DNA of 64,000 nucleotides. Source: an uncultured Collinsella sp. GTDB lineage: Bacteria > Actinomycetota > Coriobacteriia > Coriobacteriales > Coriobacteriaceae. The stretch is from assembly GCA_900761995.1 (NCBI GenBank), contig CAAFEY010000184.1:1-64000 (forward strand), written 5' to 3'. Positions 15,656 through 25,400 of this stretch are shown piece by piece (position 1 is the first letter of the stretch; each line of letters opens with the position of its first letter). Below the pieces are notes generated by a model that ran no database searches, was not told the DNA's origin, and worked only from the letters and a program-made list of their open reading frames with translations. Position numbers and translations under genes: made by a program.

Positions 15656-17515
15656 CTACTGGGCAAACTGGCTGCGGTAAAGATCGGCATAGAAGCCGTC
15701 TGCCGCTAGCAGCTCGTCGTGCGTGCCGCGCTCGATAATCTGGCCGTCGCGCATCACCAGAATGCAGTCGGCGTTGCGGATGGTGCTCAGGCGGTGCGCC
15801 ACGACAAAGCTTGTGCGACCGGCCATGAGCTCGTCGAATGCCGCCTGCACCTGCAGCTCGGTACGTGTATCGATGCTCGACGTTGCCTCGTCCAGCAGCA
15901 GAATCGCCGGATCGGTGAGCATGACGCGCGCGATGCACAGCAGCTGTTTTTGACCCTGGCTAAACGTGCCGCCGTCCTCGCCGATCACCGTATCGTAGCC
16001 GCCTGGCAGCTGCACGATAAACTTGTGCGCGTGCGCGCGCTTGGCGGCCTCGACAATCTGCTCGCGCGTGGCATCGGGGCAACCGTAGGCAATGTTCTGG
16101 GCCACCGTGCCCTCGAACAGCCAGGTGTCCTGCAGCACCATGCCAAAGGCGCGGCGCAGGCTCTCACGCGTGTAGTCGCGCGAGGAATGCCCGTCGACCA
16201 CGATGCGCCCGGCATCGATGTCGTAAAAGCGCAGCAGCAGGTTGATGAGCGTCGTCTTACCGCAGCCCGTGGGGCCAACGAGGGCAAACCGCATACCGGG
16301 CTTGGCGTCGATGCAGATGTCCTGCAGCAGCTTGCGGTCGGGCACGTAGCTAAAGTCCACATGCTCAAAGGCGACCTCACCCTGCGGGGCTGTGAGTTCA
16401 ACGGCATCCGCGGCATCGGGCTCCTGCTCGCGTGCATCGAGCAGCGCAAACATGCGGCGCGCCGAGGCATAGGCCGTCTGGATCTGCGTGATGACGTTGG
16501 TGACCTCGTTGAACGGCTTGGTGTACTGGTTGGCGTAAGACAGGAAGATCTGCACACCGCCCACCGTGAGCGCCGCGGGCACGCCCGTAATCACGCCAAC
16601 GCAGCCGATCACGGCCACCACGGCATAGATGATGTTGTTGATAAAGCGCGTGCCGGGGTTAGAGAGCGAACCCATAAACTGCGCGCGCTCACCCGCGGTG
16701 TAGAGCTCGGCGTTGAGGGCGTCGAAACGCTGCTGCGCGTTCGGTCCATAGGCGAAGGCGTCCACGAGCTTTTGCTCACCCACATACTCCTCGATATGGC
16801 CGCCCAGCTGGCCCTGAATGCGCTGCTGCGCTGTAAAGCTCTTGTTGGAGAGCTTGGCGATGGCGCCCGCCGCAAAGATGGAAAGAGGTGTGACAAGCAC
16901 CACCACGAGCGTCATGGTCAGGTTGATGGAGAGCATAAACGCGAGCGTGCCCACGATAGTGATGACTCCAGTAAAGAGTTGCGTGAAGCCCTGCAGCAGG
17001 CCGTCGCCCACCTGGTCGACATCGTTGACCACACGGCTCATAAGGTCGCCGTGGGCATGGCTGTCGATAAAGCTGAGCGGCATGCGGCTGAGCTTGTCGC
17101 TCGCCTCCACGCGCATGTCGCGCACCGTCTCGTAGGACAGGCGGTTAACACAGTAGCCCTGCAGCCACTGGAACGCCGCAGCGCCCATCACGACAATCGC
17201 GAGCTTGGTGACAAGCGGCAGCAGCGCATCGAAGTCCACCTGTCCGGCGGCAACGATGAGATCGATGCCCTCGCCGACGAGGATGGGCGTATAGAGTTGC
17301 AGAATCACCGAGATGGCGGCACTCACAAACGACGCCGCAAACGAGATGCGGTGCGGACGGACGTAGCCCATCAGGCGGCGAGTCACCGCGCCCACGGGGT
17401 AGCGCTCGGGGTCGCCGGGCTGGCGCGGGCCGTCACCCAGATCGTTGAGGTTATCGCTACCGGACACATTGGCCGTCATCGTGGCGACCGAACCGGAGGA
17501 AGTGTACGGATTCAT
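15656..17515 (-). CDS. Heterodimeric ABC exporter, subunit with intact ATP site
   Basis: 619 residues: an N-terminal cytoplasmic extension (about 1-45), six membrane helices (50-340) and a nucleotide-binding domain with Walker A GPTGCGKTT, Q-loop, signature FSQGQ, Walker B ILLLDEATSSID with catalytic Glu, and switch His in VAHRLST. With the upstream gene it matches the TM287/TM288 type of asymmetric exporter, in which one subunit keeps catalytic residues. Its ATG follows the partner's TAA with no gap, and AAAGGAGGG inside the partner gene is the ribosome site, so the two are made together. Substrate (drug, lipid or peptide) cannot be inferred. Confidence 0.92.
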   Translation of the reverse strand: MNPYTSSGSVATMTANVSGSDNLNDLGDGPRQPGDPERYPVGAVTRRLMGYVRPHRISFAASFVSAAISVILQLYTPILVGEGIDLIVAAGQVDFDALLPLVTKLAIVVMGAAAFQWLQGYCVNRLSYETVRDMRVEASDKLSRMPLSFIDSHAHGDLMSRVVNDVDQVGDGLLQGFTQLFTGVITIVGTLAFMLSINLTMTLVVVLVTPLSIFAAGAIAKLSNKSFTAQQRIQGQLGGHIEEYVGEQKLVDAFAYGPNAQQRFDALNAELYTAGERAQFMGSLSNPGTRFINNIIYAVVAVIGCVGVITGVPAALTVGGVQIFLSYANQYTKPFNEVTNVITQIQTAYASARRMFALLDAREQEPDAADAVELTAPQGEVAFEHVDFSYVPDRKLLQDICIDAKPGMRFALVGPTGCGKTTLINLLLRFYDIDAGRIVVDGHSSRDYTRESLRRAFGMVLQDTWLFEGTVAQNIAYGCPDATREQIVEAAKRAHAHKFIVQLPGGYDTVIGEDGGTFSQGQKQLLCIARVMLTDPAILLLDEATSSIDTRTELQVQAAFDELMAGRTSFVVAHRLSTIRNADCILVMRDGQIIERGTHDELLAADGFYADLYRSQFAQ

Positions 17516-19378
17516 TTAGCAGCCCTCCTTTGCGCAGACGGATGCGGGGGCGGTCGGGGCACCTGGGGCGAGCGCGGGCGCTGTGCTCCCCCGCTGGCCC
17601 TCAAGCTCCTCGCGGCGCAGCTGCGACTGGCAAATCTCGCGATAGAGCTGACAGGTCGCATAGAGCTCGTCATGTGTGCCCAGGCCGGCAACCGAGCCGT
17701 GGTCGAGCACGCAGATCACGTCGGCATCGCGCACGGTCGAGACGCGCTGGCTCACAATCACCGTGGTCAGCGGCAGCCCGCCCTTGGCGGCACCGCGCAT
17801 GCTGCGCTCGCGAATGGCATGGCGAAGCGCCGCGTCGGTCTTAAAGTCGAGCGCCGACGCGGAGTCATCCATGATCAATATCTGAGGCGAACCAACCAAG
17901 GCACGCGCGATAGTCAGGCGCTGACGCTGGCCACCACTAAAGTTCTTGCCGCCCGCCTCGACCGGGGCGTCTAAGCCCTGCGGCTTGTTGCGCACGAACT
18001 CGCTGGCCTGCGCCATGTCGAGTGCCGCCCAGAGCTCCTCGTCGGTCGCAGCTTCATCGCGCCAGGTCAGGTTGCTGCGGATGGAGCCGCTCACCAGCGA
18101 TGCGCGCTGCGGAACGGTCGCGACCACACGGCGCAGCTGGTCGAGCGGCCAGGTGCGCACGTCGGCGCCCATCACGCTCACGCTGCCGGTGCTCGCATCG
18201 TACAGGCGCGGGATGAGCGAGACGAGCGTGGACTTGCCGCTGCCCGTACCGCCAATAATGCCGAGCGTCCTGCCCAGCGGCAGCTCCAGCGTCAGATCGG
18301 TTACGGCGTTGGCCGCACCCGCGCCAAAGGAGAAGCTCGCGTGGTTAAAGCTGAGCGCGATGACCTGGGCGGCGTTGTCCTCCGCGCTCACCCGGGGCAG
18401 CGCGACCGGCTTATTGCCCTCGTCCGTGATGCTCGGCACGCAATTGAGCACCTCGTTGATACGCGACGCGCTGGCGCTCGCTTTGGTAAAGACCACGACC
18501 AGGTTGGCAACGTAGACAATGGAGGTGAGGGTCTGCGTCATGTAGTTCACAAACGCCATGACCTGGCCCTGCGTGAGCTCGCCCACGTTGACCTGGATGC
18601 CGCCCACCCACAGGATGGCGCACACGCCCAGGTTCATCACCAAAAACGTGACGGGGTTGAGAATCGACGAGAGCTTGCCGACCGCGATGGCGACATGCGC
18701 CTGGTCATCGGCCGCCTGGGCAAAGCGCTCGCGCTCGTGATCTTCGCGCACAAACGCGCGGACCACGCGGGCGCCCGAAAGCCCCTCGCGGCAGATAAGC
18801 GCGATGCGGTCGAGCTTTGCCTGCAGCTGCTTGTAGTACGGGATGCAGCGCGCCATGACAAACCAAAACACCAGGCCGATGGCGGGCGTGCAAATCAAAA
18901 AGATAATGCCGAGTTTAAGGTCGATGGCGAGGGCCGCAACCATGGAGCCCACCGCCAGGAAAGGCCAGCGGATAAGCATGCGCACGCCCAGCGCCACAGC
19001 GAGCTGCACCTGATTAACGTCGTTGGTAATGCGCGTGATGAGCGACGGCGTGCCAAAGCGATCGAGCTCGGCATAGCTCAGCTTATTGATGTGCCCGTAG
19101 AGCGCGCCGCGAATATCGGTGCCCATGCCCTGTGAGGTGAGCGCCGCCATCTTTTGGCAAACGAGCGTAAACGAGATGCCGATCACGGCCATGGCGCCAA
19201 GCAGCATACCGTAGTGGACGACGGCGTTGACATCGTGCGCACCGATGCCCTTGTCGATCATCTGGGCAATCACGAGCGGCGTCAGCAGATCAAAGATCAC
19301 TTCGATCAGCTTACACGCAGGGCCAATCACCATATATCGGCGAAACTTACCGCCAAAACGCCTGAGCAACTCAATCAT
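17516..19378 (-). CDS. Heterodimeric ABC exporter, subunit with degenerate ATP site
   Basis: 620 residues with six membrane helices and an ABC ATPase: Walker A GGTGSGKST, signature FSGGQRQRL, Walker B ILIMDDSASALD. Asp replaces the catalytic Glu, and Gln replaces the switch His (VSQRVST), the usual marks of the non-hydrolytic site in heterodimeric exporters. About 30 Ala/Pro-rich residues end the protein after RREELEGQ. AGGGAG about nine bases upstream supports the chosen ATG over a further-upstream start. First gene of the two-gene unit, divergent from the coiled-coil wall proteins. Confidence 0.92.
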   Translation of the reverse strand: MIELLRRFGGKFRRYMVIGPACKLIEVIFDLLTPLVIAQMIDKGIGAHDVNAVVHYGMLLGAMAVIGISFTLVCQKMAALTSQGMGTDIRGALYGHINKLSYAELDRFGTPSLITRITNDVNQVQLAVALGVRMLIRWPFLAVGSMVAALAIDLKLGIIFLICTPAIGLVFWFVMARCIPYYKQLQAKLDRIALICREGLSGARVVRAFVREDHERERFAQAADDQAHVAIAVGKLSSILNPVTFLVMNLGVCAILWVGGIQVNVGELTQGQVMAFVNYMTQTLTSIVYVANLVVVFTKASASASRINEVLNCVPSITDEGNKPVALPRVSAEDNAAQVIALSFNHASFSFGAGAANAVTDLTLELPLGRTLGIIGGTGSGKSTLVSLIPRLYDASTGSVSVMGADVRTWPLDQLRRVVATVPQRASLVSGSIRSNLTWRDEAATDEELWAALDMAQASEFVRNKPQGLDAPVEAGGKNFSGGQRQRLTIARALVGSPQILIMDDSASALDFKTDAALRHAIRERSMRGAAKGGLPLTTVIVSQRVSTVRDADVICVLDHGSVAGLGTHDELYATCQLYREICQSQLRREELEGQRGSTAPALAPGAPTAPASVCAKEGC

Positions 19379-19495
19379 AAAAAGGCGCTCCCTATCATCA
19401 TCCACACTCAATTCGAACCATGATAGTACCGCCACCCCAAAAGACGAGTAAACAGCTCGTTATTTCTGGCGAGATTCAAGAGCAGGTAAACCGCC

Positions 19496-19504
19496 TGATA
19501 TACT
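19496..19504 (+). promoter_or_regulatory. Extended -10 promoter of first coiled-coil gene
   Basis: TGATATACT is an extended -10 (TG-N-TATACT), about 50 bases before the start codon. The -35 is poor, as is common for this promoter type. The second gene copy keeps the same sequence. Confidence 0.6.
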
Positions 19505-19554
19505 TACCTTAGTGCTACCAAGTGAGTCGCCAACCCTTGAAATGAGGTGCCGAG

Positions 19555-20604
19555 ATGAACGACATTCTCGCAAGAAGAGCAAGACGAGCAACTATGGGCA
19601 TCGCCCTTTCCGTGGCACTTGCCGCGGGAATCGCCCCCGCAACGGCGATAGCGGCAGAAGCCAACTCCCCTGTCGGTGCGGTCGCCTTGCAGGCAGCGGC
19701 CGCGAACTCGAGCGAAACCGCGGCAGCCGAAAAAGAAAAAGCGTATGCAGCCATGCAGGAAGCGCTCAAAAACCTCGAGGCCGCAAAAAAGGCCGCGAGT
19801 TCCGAGAAAATTGCGCGCTTTAATAATGACATTGCCCGTTTTCAAGAGTACCGCGACGAGATGTTGGCGCAAGCCGCCGAATTGAGGGAATCCCTTCCCA
19901 CCATGCAAGCGGACATCGATGCAGCCCAAGCCAAATACGACGAGGCCGGCAACCGGGTAAGCGAGCTCCAGGCAAAATTAGACAACAAACTTGAGGTGCT
20001 TAAGGCACTCGAAGCACTCGGCGACGAGGAGCTTGTCAAAACTGTTAAACAGCAAATAAGGCAGTTGCAAAATGAGATCGTAGGGGCAAAAGCGTATGTA
20101 GATCATTGTGAAACGGAGCTTGACGAGTTCCAGCGCCGCCTCAAAAGTCAGGAAAGACGAGTTAATGACTGTGAAAGTTCTGCAGAGAACTATAAAGCCC
20201 GTATCGACCAGTTCATAGCCTGGCGAGATGCGCTCCTCGACAATTTGGAAAAAGCGCAAGCGGCCTATGACGACGCCTGCAAGGCATACGAAGAGGCAAA
20301 AGCCGCAGCAGACAAGGCCACCTCGCCCGAGATAACGAAACCCACCGAGACAACGCCTCCCTCCGGCTCGGCGCAACCGGCCGAGACGGCACAGCCCGCC
20401 AGCTCGCCCGCGACCGGCAAAGACGCAGCACCGAGCTCCGCCAAGCAGGCGAACTCGAGCAACGGCAAGCAAGCGAATACGACCGCCGGCAAGCTCGCAA
20501 ACACAGGCGACACAACGCCGAGCGCAATCGCACTCGCAGCAGTCGCCGCCGCAGGCCTCGGAATAACCGCCACAGCCACACGCCGCATCAAGAACTCAAA
20601 ATAG
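19555..20604 (+). CDS. Coiled-coil wall-anchored protein, copy 1
   Basis: 349 residues. Signal peptide (1-33, ending AIAAE), a long alpha-helical coiled coil (about 55-250, rich in Ala, Glu, Lys and Gln with heptads), a Pro/Ser/Thr-rich spacer (255-320), and the sorting signal LANTGD, a hydrophobic helix and basic end RRIKNSK. This is a sortase-anchored stalk with no recognisable binding domain. GAGG lies seven bases before the ATG. The C-terminal 60 residues, nearly identical to copy 2, are constant while the coiled coil varies, as when surface repeats diverge. It resembles, in layout only, M-like or YSIRK-type coiled-coil proteins. Confidence 0.85.
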   Translation: MNDILARRARRATMGIALSVALAAGIAPATAIAAEANSPVGAVALQAAAANSSETAAAEKEKAYAAMQEALKNLEAAKKAASSEKIARFNNDIARFQEYRDEMLAQAAELRESLPTMQADIDAAQAKYDEAGNRVSELQAKLDNKLEVLKALEALGDEELVKTVKQQIRQLQNEIVGAKAYVDHCETELDEFQRRLKSQERRVNDCESSAENYKARIDQFIAWRDALLDNLEKAQAAYDDACKAYEEAKAAADKATSPEITKPTETTPPSGSAQPAETAQPASSPATGKDAAPSSAKQANSSNGKQANTTAGKLANTGDTTPSAIALAAVAAAGLGITATATRRIKNSK

Positions 20605-20651
20605 CTGCCAGCGGTTATTGTTTTCGCCAATCCACAAACCCAGAGACAAAA

Positions 20652-20688
20652 AGGCCCGTTTCCCCAACCCAGGAAAACGGGCCTCTTT
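20652..20688 (+). terminator. Terminator of coiled-coil gene 1
   Basis: AGGCCCGTTT and AAACGGGCCT pair around a short loop and are followed by CTTT. Confidence 0.82.
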
Positions 20689-20843
20689 ACTTGGAAAAAC
20701 AGATGATAATGCCACCGTCTCTTGAACCACGCAGCCATCAATGCCCAGACAACACTAGCAAGCCGCGTTCCTTAAGGGATAGATTTAATGGCTGTTAATC
20801 AAGGGATATACGCGCACGCCCGATCAATGGCGGGCAAACCGCC

Positions 20844-20852
20844 TGATATACT
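20844..20852 (+). promoter_or_regulatory. Extended -10 promoter of second coiled-coil gene
   Basis: TGATATACT, copied from the first unit, at the same distance from the start. The presence of a terminator and promoter between the copies means each is transcribed alone. Confidence 0.6.
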
Positions 20853-20902
20853 TACATTAGTGCTACCAAGTTAGTCGCCGACCCTTGAAATGAGGTGCCG
20901 AG

Positions 20903-21916
20903 ATGAACGACATTCTCGCAAGAAGTGCAAGACGCGCAACCGTGGGCATCGCCCTTTCCGCGGCACTTGTCGCGGGAATCGCCCCCGCAACGGCGATCGC
21001 GGCGGAAACCAGTTCCCCCACCGGTGCAGTTGCCTTGCAGGCGGAAGATGCGGCCACCGCAAAAGAAAAAGCGTATGCAGCCATGCAGGAAGCGCTCAAA
21101 AACCTCGAGGCCGCAAAAGTTGCCGCAAGTCCCGAGAAACTTGCGGCAATCGATGATGACATTGCCGCTTTTCAAGAGATCTACGACATGGTGGCGGCGG
21201 AAGCCGCCAAACGGAGGGAACGCCTTCCCGCCATGCAAGCGAACGTCGATGCAGCCCAAGCCAAATACGATGAGGCCCACAGCCGGACAAGCGGCCTTCA
21301 GGCAGAATTAGATAAGGCACTTGAAGCACTCGGCGACGAGGAGCCCAGCACAGCTACTAAAGAGCATATTAAGCAGTTGCGACGTGAGATCATGTCGGCA
21401 GAAAGGCGAGAGAAATCTTGTGAAGATGATCTTCACTCCTACCGACGCCGGCTCGAAAGCCAGGAAAGACAGGTTCAGGATTCCGAAAGTGAGGCGCAGG
21501 AAGCCAAAGCCCACATCGACGAGGACATAGCCAAGCGAGATGCGCTCCTCGGCGATTTGGAAAAGGCGCAAGCGGCCTATGACGATGCCTGCAAAGCATA
21601 CGAAGAGGCAAAGGCCGCGGCAGACAAGGCCACCTCGCCCGAGATAGCGAAACCGACCGAGACAGTGCCTCCCTCCGGCTCAGCGCAACCCGCCGAGGCG
21701 ACACCGCCCGTTGGCTCACCTGCAACCGGCAAAGACGCCCTACCAAGCTCCACCAAGCAAGCGAACACAAGCAGCGGCAAGCAAGCAGATACGACCGCCG
21801 GCAAGCTCGCAAACACGGGCGACACAGCACCGAGCGCAATCGCACTCGTAGCAGTCGCCGCCGCAGGCCTCGGAATAACCGCCACTGCCACACGCCGCAT
21901 CAAGAACTCAAAATAG
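20903..21916 (+). CDS. Coiled-coil wall-anchored protein, copy 2
   Basis: 337 residues, paralogue of the protein at 19555: same signal peptide (NDILAR.ARRAT.GIALS), same LANTGD sorting signal and basic RRIKNSK end, same YAAMQEALKNLEAAK helix start. The coiled coil between about residues 85 and 215 differs in sequence and is 12 residues shorter. The conserved ribosome site, promoter and terminator show that the whole transcription unit was duplicated. Either allelic choice or additive display at the surface is possible. Confidence 0.85.
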   Translation: MNDILARSARRATVGIALSAALVAGIAPATAIAAETSSPTGAVALQAEDAATAKEKAYAAMQEALKNLEAAKVAASPEKLAAIDDDIAAFQEIYDMVAAEAAKRRERLPAMQANVDAAQAKYDEAHSRTSGLQAELDKALEALGDEEPSTATKEHIKQLRREIMSAERREKSCEDDLHSYRRRLESQERQVQDSESEAQEAKAHIDEDIAKRDALLGDLEKAQAAYDDACKAYEEAKAAADKATSPEIAKPTETVPPSGSAQPAEATPPVGSPATGKDALPSSTKQANTSSGKQADTTAGKLANTGDTAPSAIALVAVAAAGLGITATATRRIKNSK

Positions 21917-21961
21917 CTGCCAGCGGTTATTGTCTTCGCCAATCCACAAGCCCAGAGACAA

Positions 21962-22001
21962 AAGAGGTCCGTTTCCCCACCTAGGGAAACGGACCTCTTT
22001 A
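21962..22001 (+). terminator. Terminator of coiled-coil gene 2
   Basis: AGAGGTCCGTTTCCC and GGGAAACGGACCTCT form a 15-base perfect stem followed by TTT. Relative to the copy-1 terminator, both arms changed while pairing was kept. Confidence 0.88.
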
Positions 22002-22123
22002 ACTGCAAAAATTCAAACAACAGCACCGCCGCCTCTTAAACTACGTAGCCATCAATGCCCAGACAACGCCAGCGAGCAGCAAAAGGCACGGGATTAAATT
22101 ATTCAGATAAATGTGACCCTTCA

Positions 22124-22260
22124 GGCGGTTTTGGTCGGCTACCCGCGAGTGCCGGCAGGGCGCTTGGTAGTCGAGCGATCCCGCAGGCGAAGCCGAGGAC
22201 CAGCGAGACACCAAGCGCCCTGCCGGCACTCGCGGGTAGCCGCGGCACCAAAAAACGCCT
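22124..22260 (-). repeat. Long-stem element 3' of SRP RNA, short relative of family B
   Basis: GGCTACCCGCGAGTGCCGGC starts a perfect 32-base arm (22137-22168) that pairs with 22210-22241; AGGCG and CGCCT extend it outward with gaps. On the minus strand the core reads GTCCTCGGC, a three-base loop, then TGCGGGATCGC, resembling the AGTCCTGC and TGCGGAACTCGC blocks of family B in the same order and orientation. Its outer T-run (22250-22255 complement) follows the SRP RNA and may also stop its transcription. Confidence 0.65.
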
Positions 22261-22370
22261 GCGCACTCGATGGATTCGGATGCCCGACAGAGGCTCCTTA
22301 TGGCTGCTTCCTTCCGGACCTGACCAGATTCGGAACATGTCGTCATCCGAACCCATCGAACGCGCTAGGC
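22261..22370 (-). ncRNA. ffs: Small bacterial signal recognition particle RNA (4.5S)
   Basis: The minus strand contains the conserved apical domain GGTCAGGTCCGGAAGGAAGC (GGAA tetraloop and Ffh-binding internal loops), closed by a long stem: CGATGGGTTCGGATG near the 5' end pairs with CATCCGAATCCATCG near the 3' end. It targets nascent membrane and secreted proteins with Ffh. It is transcribed in the same direction as the giant adhesin upstream but has its own promoter. The 5' end is estimated from the -10 box. Confidence 0.93.
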
Positions 22371-22379
22371 GCTCGGTAT

Positions 22380-22408
22380 ATCTTACCTGCTCCCGTCCGC
22401 CACGGCAA
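22380..22408 (-). promoter_or_regulatory. Promoter of SRP RNA
   Basis: Minus strand TTGCCG (22403-22408), a 17-base spacer and TAAGAT (22380-22385): a good sigma-70 match, seven bases before the likely RNA start. The -35 touches the foot of the adhesin terminator hairpin. Confidence 0.72.
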
Positions 22409-22442
22409 GTGGGGCGAACCCATCGGATGGATTCGCCCCACT
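22408..22442 (-). terminator. Hairpin after the adhesin gene
   Basis: AGTGGGGCGAA and TTCGCCCCACT form a 16-17 base stem 12 bases past the adhesin stop. There is no T-run, so it may act with another factor or as a 3' stabiliser. Confidence 0.6.
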
Positions 22443-22453
22443 CGTCCATATCG

Positions 22454-25400
22454 CTAGCGGCGCCTGCGGTACAGGACCGCGCCGCCCGCGACGGTCAGAG
22501 CGCCGATGCCGGCCATGGCACCGAGCGCCTCGACCGGCAGGCTGCGGTCGCCGGTGTCGGGCATACCGCCCTTGGAGCCGCTGCCGGAGCCGTTATCTGA
22601 ACCGCCGCCCGAGCCGCCACCCGGCGTGCCGGGGTTCTCGGGGGTGCCGGGGGTGCCGGGCTCCTCGGTGTAGCTGTTGGTGAAGACCGGCGGCAGGTTG
22701 GCGTCGCCCTCGTAGGAGACCTTCGCCGACAGATAGCCCGTCTTGGTGCCGTCTGCCGCCTCGTCGCTCACCGTGACGACGATCTTGTGCACCGCCTTGT
22801 CGTAGGTCACGTGCGCCTGGCCGTCGTCGACCTCGCTCACCGTGAAGGTGTAGGTGCCAGCCTGCTTGAAGGTCAGCGCATCGAACGTGACGCTGCCGTC
22901 CGCGGCATTCTTGGCGGTCGACATGACCTTGCCGTCCCGGCCCTTGAGCTCAAAGCTAAACTGGCCCGCCTTGAGCTCGGCGCCCTTGAGCACCTTGGCG
23001 GCGCCCAGCTTGAGGGTGACGGGTGCGGCCTCGTAGCCGTTGGTAAAGGTCACCGAGGTGTCGCCCACGGCATTGCCCTCGGCATCCGCCAGCTCGTGCT
23101 TGACGGCGAGCGTACCGTTTTTGGCATCGGTGACCGTCGTGCGCACGCGGTACGTCGCCTTGTCGTATGTCACGCCGCCCGCCGTGCCGGCGACCTCGCG
23201 CAACTCGTAGCTGTGCATGCCGGGCGCGGTGTAGGTGACGGGGCTGAGCGCGACCGTGCCGTCGGCGGCGTTCTTGCCCGTCGCCGCGACGCTCTCGCTG
23301 CCGTCGGCGGCAAGCTCGACCAACTGGAACTCGAACTCGCCCTCGGCCAGGTCACGGCCCTTGAGCTTCTTGTTCACCTTGATCTGGTCGGTGACGGAGC
23401 TCGGCGTCGGGTTCACGCCGTAGGTGTTGGTGAACCCGAACGCGCCCTTGCCCTCGGGCGTGCCCTCTGCGGGCAGGACCTCCGCGGCGAGCGTGCCCGC
23501 GTTAGTGTCCTCGACCACCTTGACCGTGAAGGTCCTCGTCGCCGTCGCGTCGTTGACCACGCCGTCGACCGAACCGGACTCGCTCACCCGGTAGGCGAAC
23601 GTCTTGGTGCGCAGACCTTGGCCGTCGATCTCGGCGTCGTCGAGGTCGCTCGGCTGCTTAAACGTGACGTGGCCCAGCTCGACGTTGCCGGCGGCGTCGT
23701 TGGTCGCCTCGGTTACCGTCTTGCCGGAGGCGTCGACCGGCGCGGGCGCGCCGTCCAGCGGCTCAATCTTAAAGGTGTACTTGCCCTCGATGTCGGCCTG
23801 CGTGAGGCCGAGTCCGGCCTGGCCGAACGCCAGCGTCTTGGTACCCGCGAGGTCGACCGGCGCCTCGTCGGCGCGGTAGCCGTTCACGAACGACAGCTTG
23901 CCGTCGGAGCCCTCGGGGTAGACCACGGCCACATCCAGCCCGCCCTTGCCGTTATCGGTCGCCTTGACCGTGATGTCAAAGCTCGACGCGGTCGCCGTCA
24001 CGCCCGCGGGCAGCGCCGCCGTGTCCTCGGAAACGGTATAGGGGATGGACCAGGAGCCGTCGGCCGCCTTGGTGGCGGTGCCGTCCTTCACCATCTGCTC
24101 GAGCGAGCCGGTGGTGTAGGCGATGGGCGAGAATGTGAGCGCCGCGGCCTCGCCGTCGCCGGAGGCCCGGTTGGAGGCGGTCGCGACCGGGTTGCCCTGG
24201 GCATCGCGGACGGAGAACGAGAACTCGCCCGCCGCCGCGGCTCGGCCCGTCAGCGTCTTGGTGGCGTTAATTGCCACGTTGCCCTCGCCGCCAAGCGTTC
24301 CGGTGGCCTCGTAGGAGTTCTGGAACGCGACCGTCACGGGCGCGGGCGCCGACGTGGCGTCATCTGCCGTGGAGACCTCGCTGCGTGCGACCTCGACACC
24401 GTCCTTGGCAACCGCGGTCGTGACCGTGAGTCTGCCCGTCGCGGCGTCGTAGGTGGGCGCGATGGTCACCGTGCGCGGCGCGGTGTCGTTGGCGTAGCCC
24501 TCGCCGCCGAGCTTGGTCTCGGTGACGGTGAAGCTGTAGGTCTTGCCCGCGTCGGCGTCGGTGAACTTCACGTCGCCCTTGGCGTCGCTGCCGATGAGGT
24601 CGACCAGGTCGGCCGCGCCGTCATCGGCCGCGGCCACGGCGTAGGCGTCCCCGTCGGTCTTGAGGCCGAGCTTGGCGGCCGTCTCAGCGTCCGCGGTCAC
24701 GGTGAAGGCGAACTGCCCCGCCTCCATGGCGCGGCCGGAGAGCGTCTTGGACAGGCGCACGCCCGCACGGGCCGAGTAGTCGAGCTCGGTCGTGTAGGTG
24801 TTGACGAAGTCGCCGCCGCTCACCTCCGCGATCGCGGGCGTCGTGGCCGTGAGGTTGCCGGAGCCGTCATCGGTCACGGTCACCGTCATCGTGGCGACGT
24901 GGCCGTCGTAGGCCACGCCGGCGATGGCAGAGCCGTCATCGGGCCTGACCTCGCGCACCGTGTAGGTGAAGGTCTTGGCGCGCACGCGCTTGCCGCCGAC
25001 CTCGGCGAACCCAGCATCCTTGATGTCATCGAGCGTGTAGCGGATGGGGCCGAAGTCGAAGGCGACCCTATCGCCCGCCTTGGTGCCGGCGGCCGTCACG
25101 CTGACGGTCTTGGAGCCGTCGGCAGATCCCTCGGGCATGGGCGCGCCGTCCTCGCCCGCGAGCGCGAACTGGAAGCTGTCGCCCTCCGCCCAGTCGCGAC
25201 CCCTGAGCGTCTTGGTGAAGAGCCCCGCGGTGGAGACGTCCCTGCCCTCGGCGGCCGTTCCGTACGTATTGGTGAACGCGACGGTCGCGCCGTCCTCGGT
25301 CACGGCGCCCTCGGCCTTGGAGCCGTCAGCCCCGTTGACCGCGGTCGTGTAGCCCTCGGCGGCGTCCTCGGCCACGGTGTAGCGCGCGCCCACAGGCAGG

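Larger units (their letters stand above)
19484..22075 (+). repeat. Tandem duplication of about 1.3 kb
   Basis: Two units, about 19484-20765 and 20830-22075, match from the promoter (ACCGCCTGATATACTTAC) through the gene and terminator to a shared downstream stretch (GCCATCAATGCCCAGACAAC). Ends and promoter are most alike; the coiled-coil middle has diverged. The shared tail reads on the minus strand as a short hydrophobic peptide (VVWALMA), perhaps a gene remnant. Confidence 0.8.

Noticed and set aside
15719..17974. A 751-codon frame antisense to the ABC exporter genes
   Set aside because: Shadow of two well-conserved ABC subunits; no start signal or domain.
19484..20765. Insertion sequence explaining the tandem duplication
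   Set aside because: No transposase, terminal inverted repeat or target duplication at the unit ends; simple unequal duplication fits.
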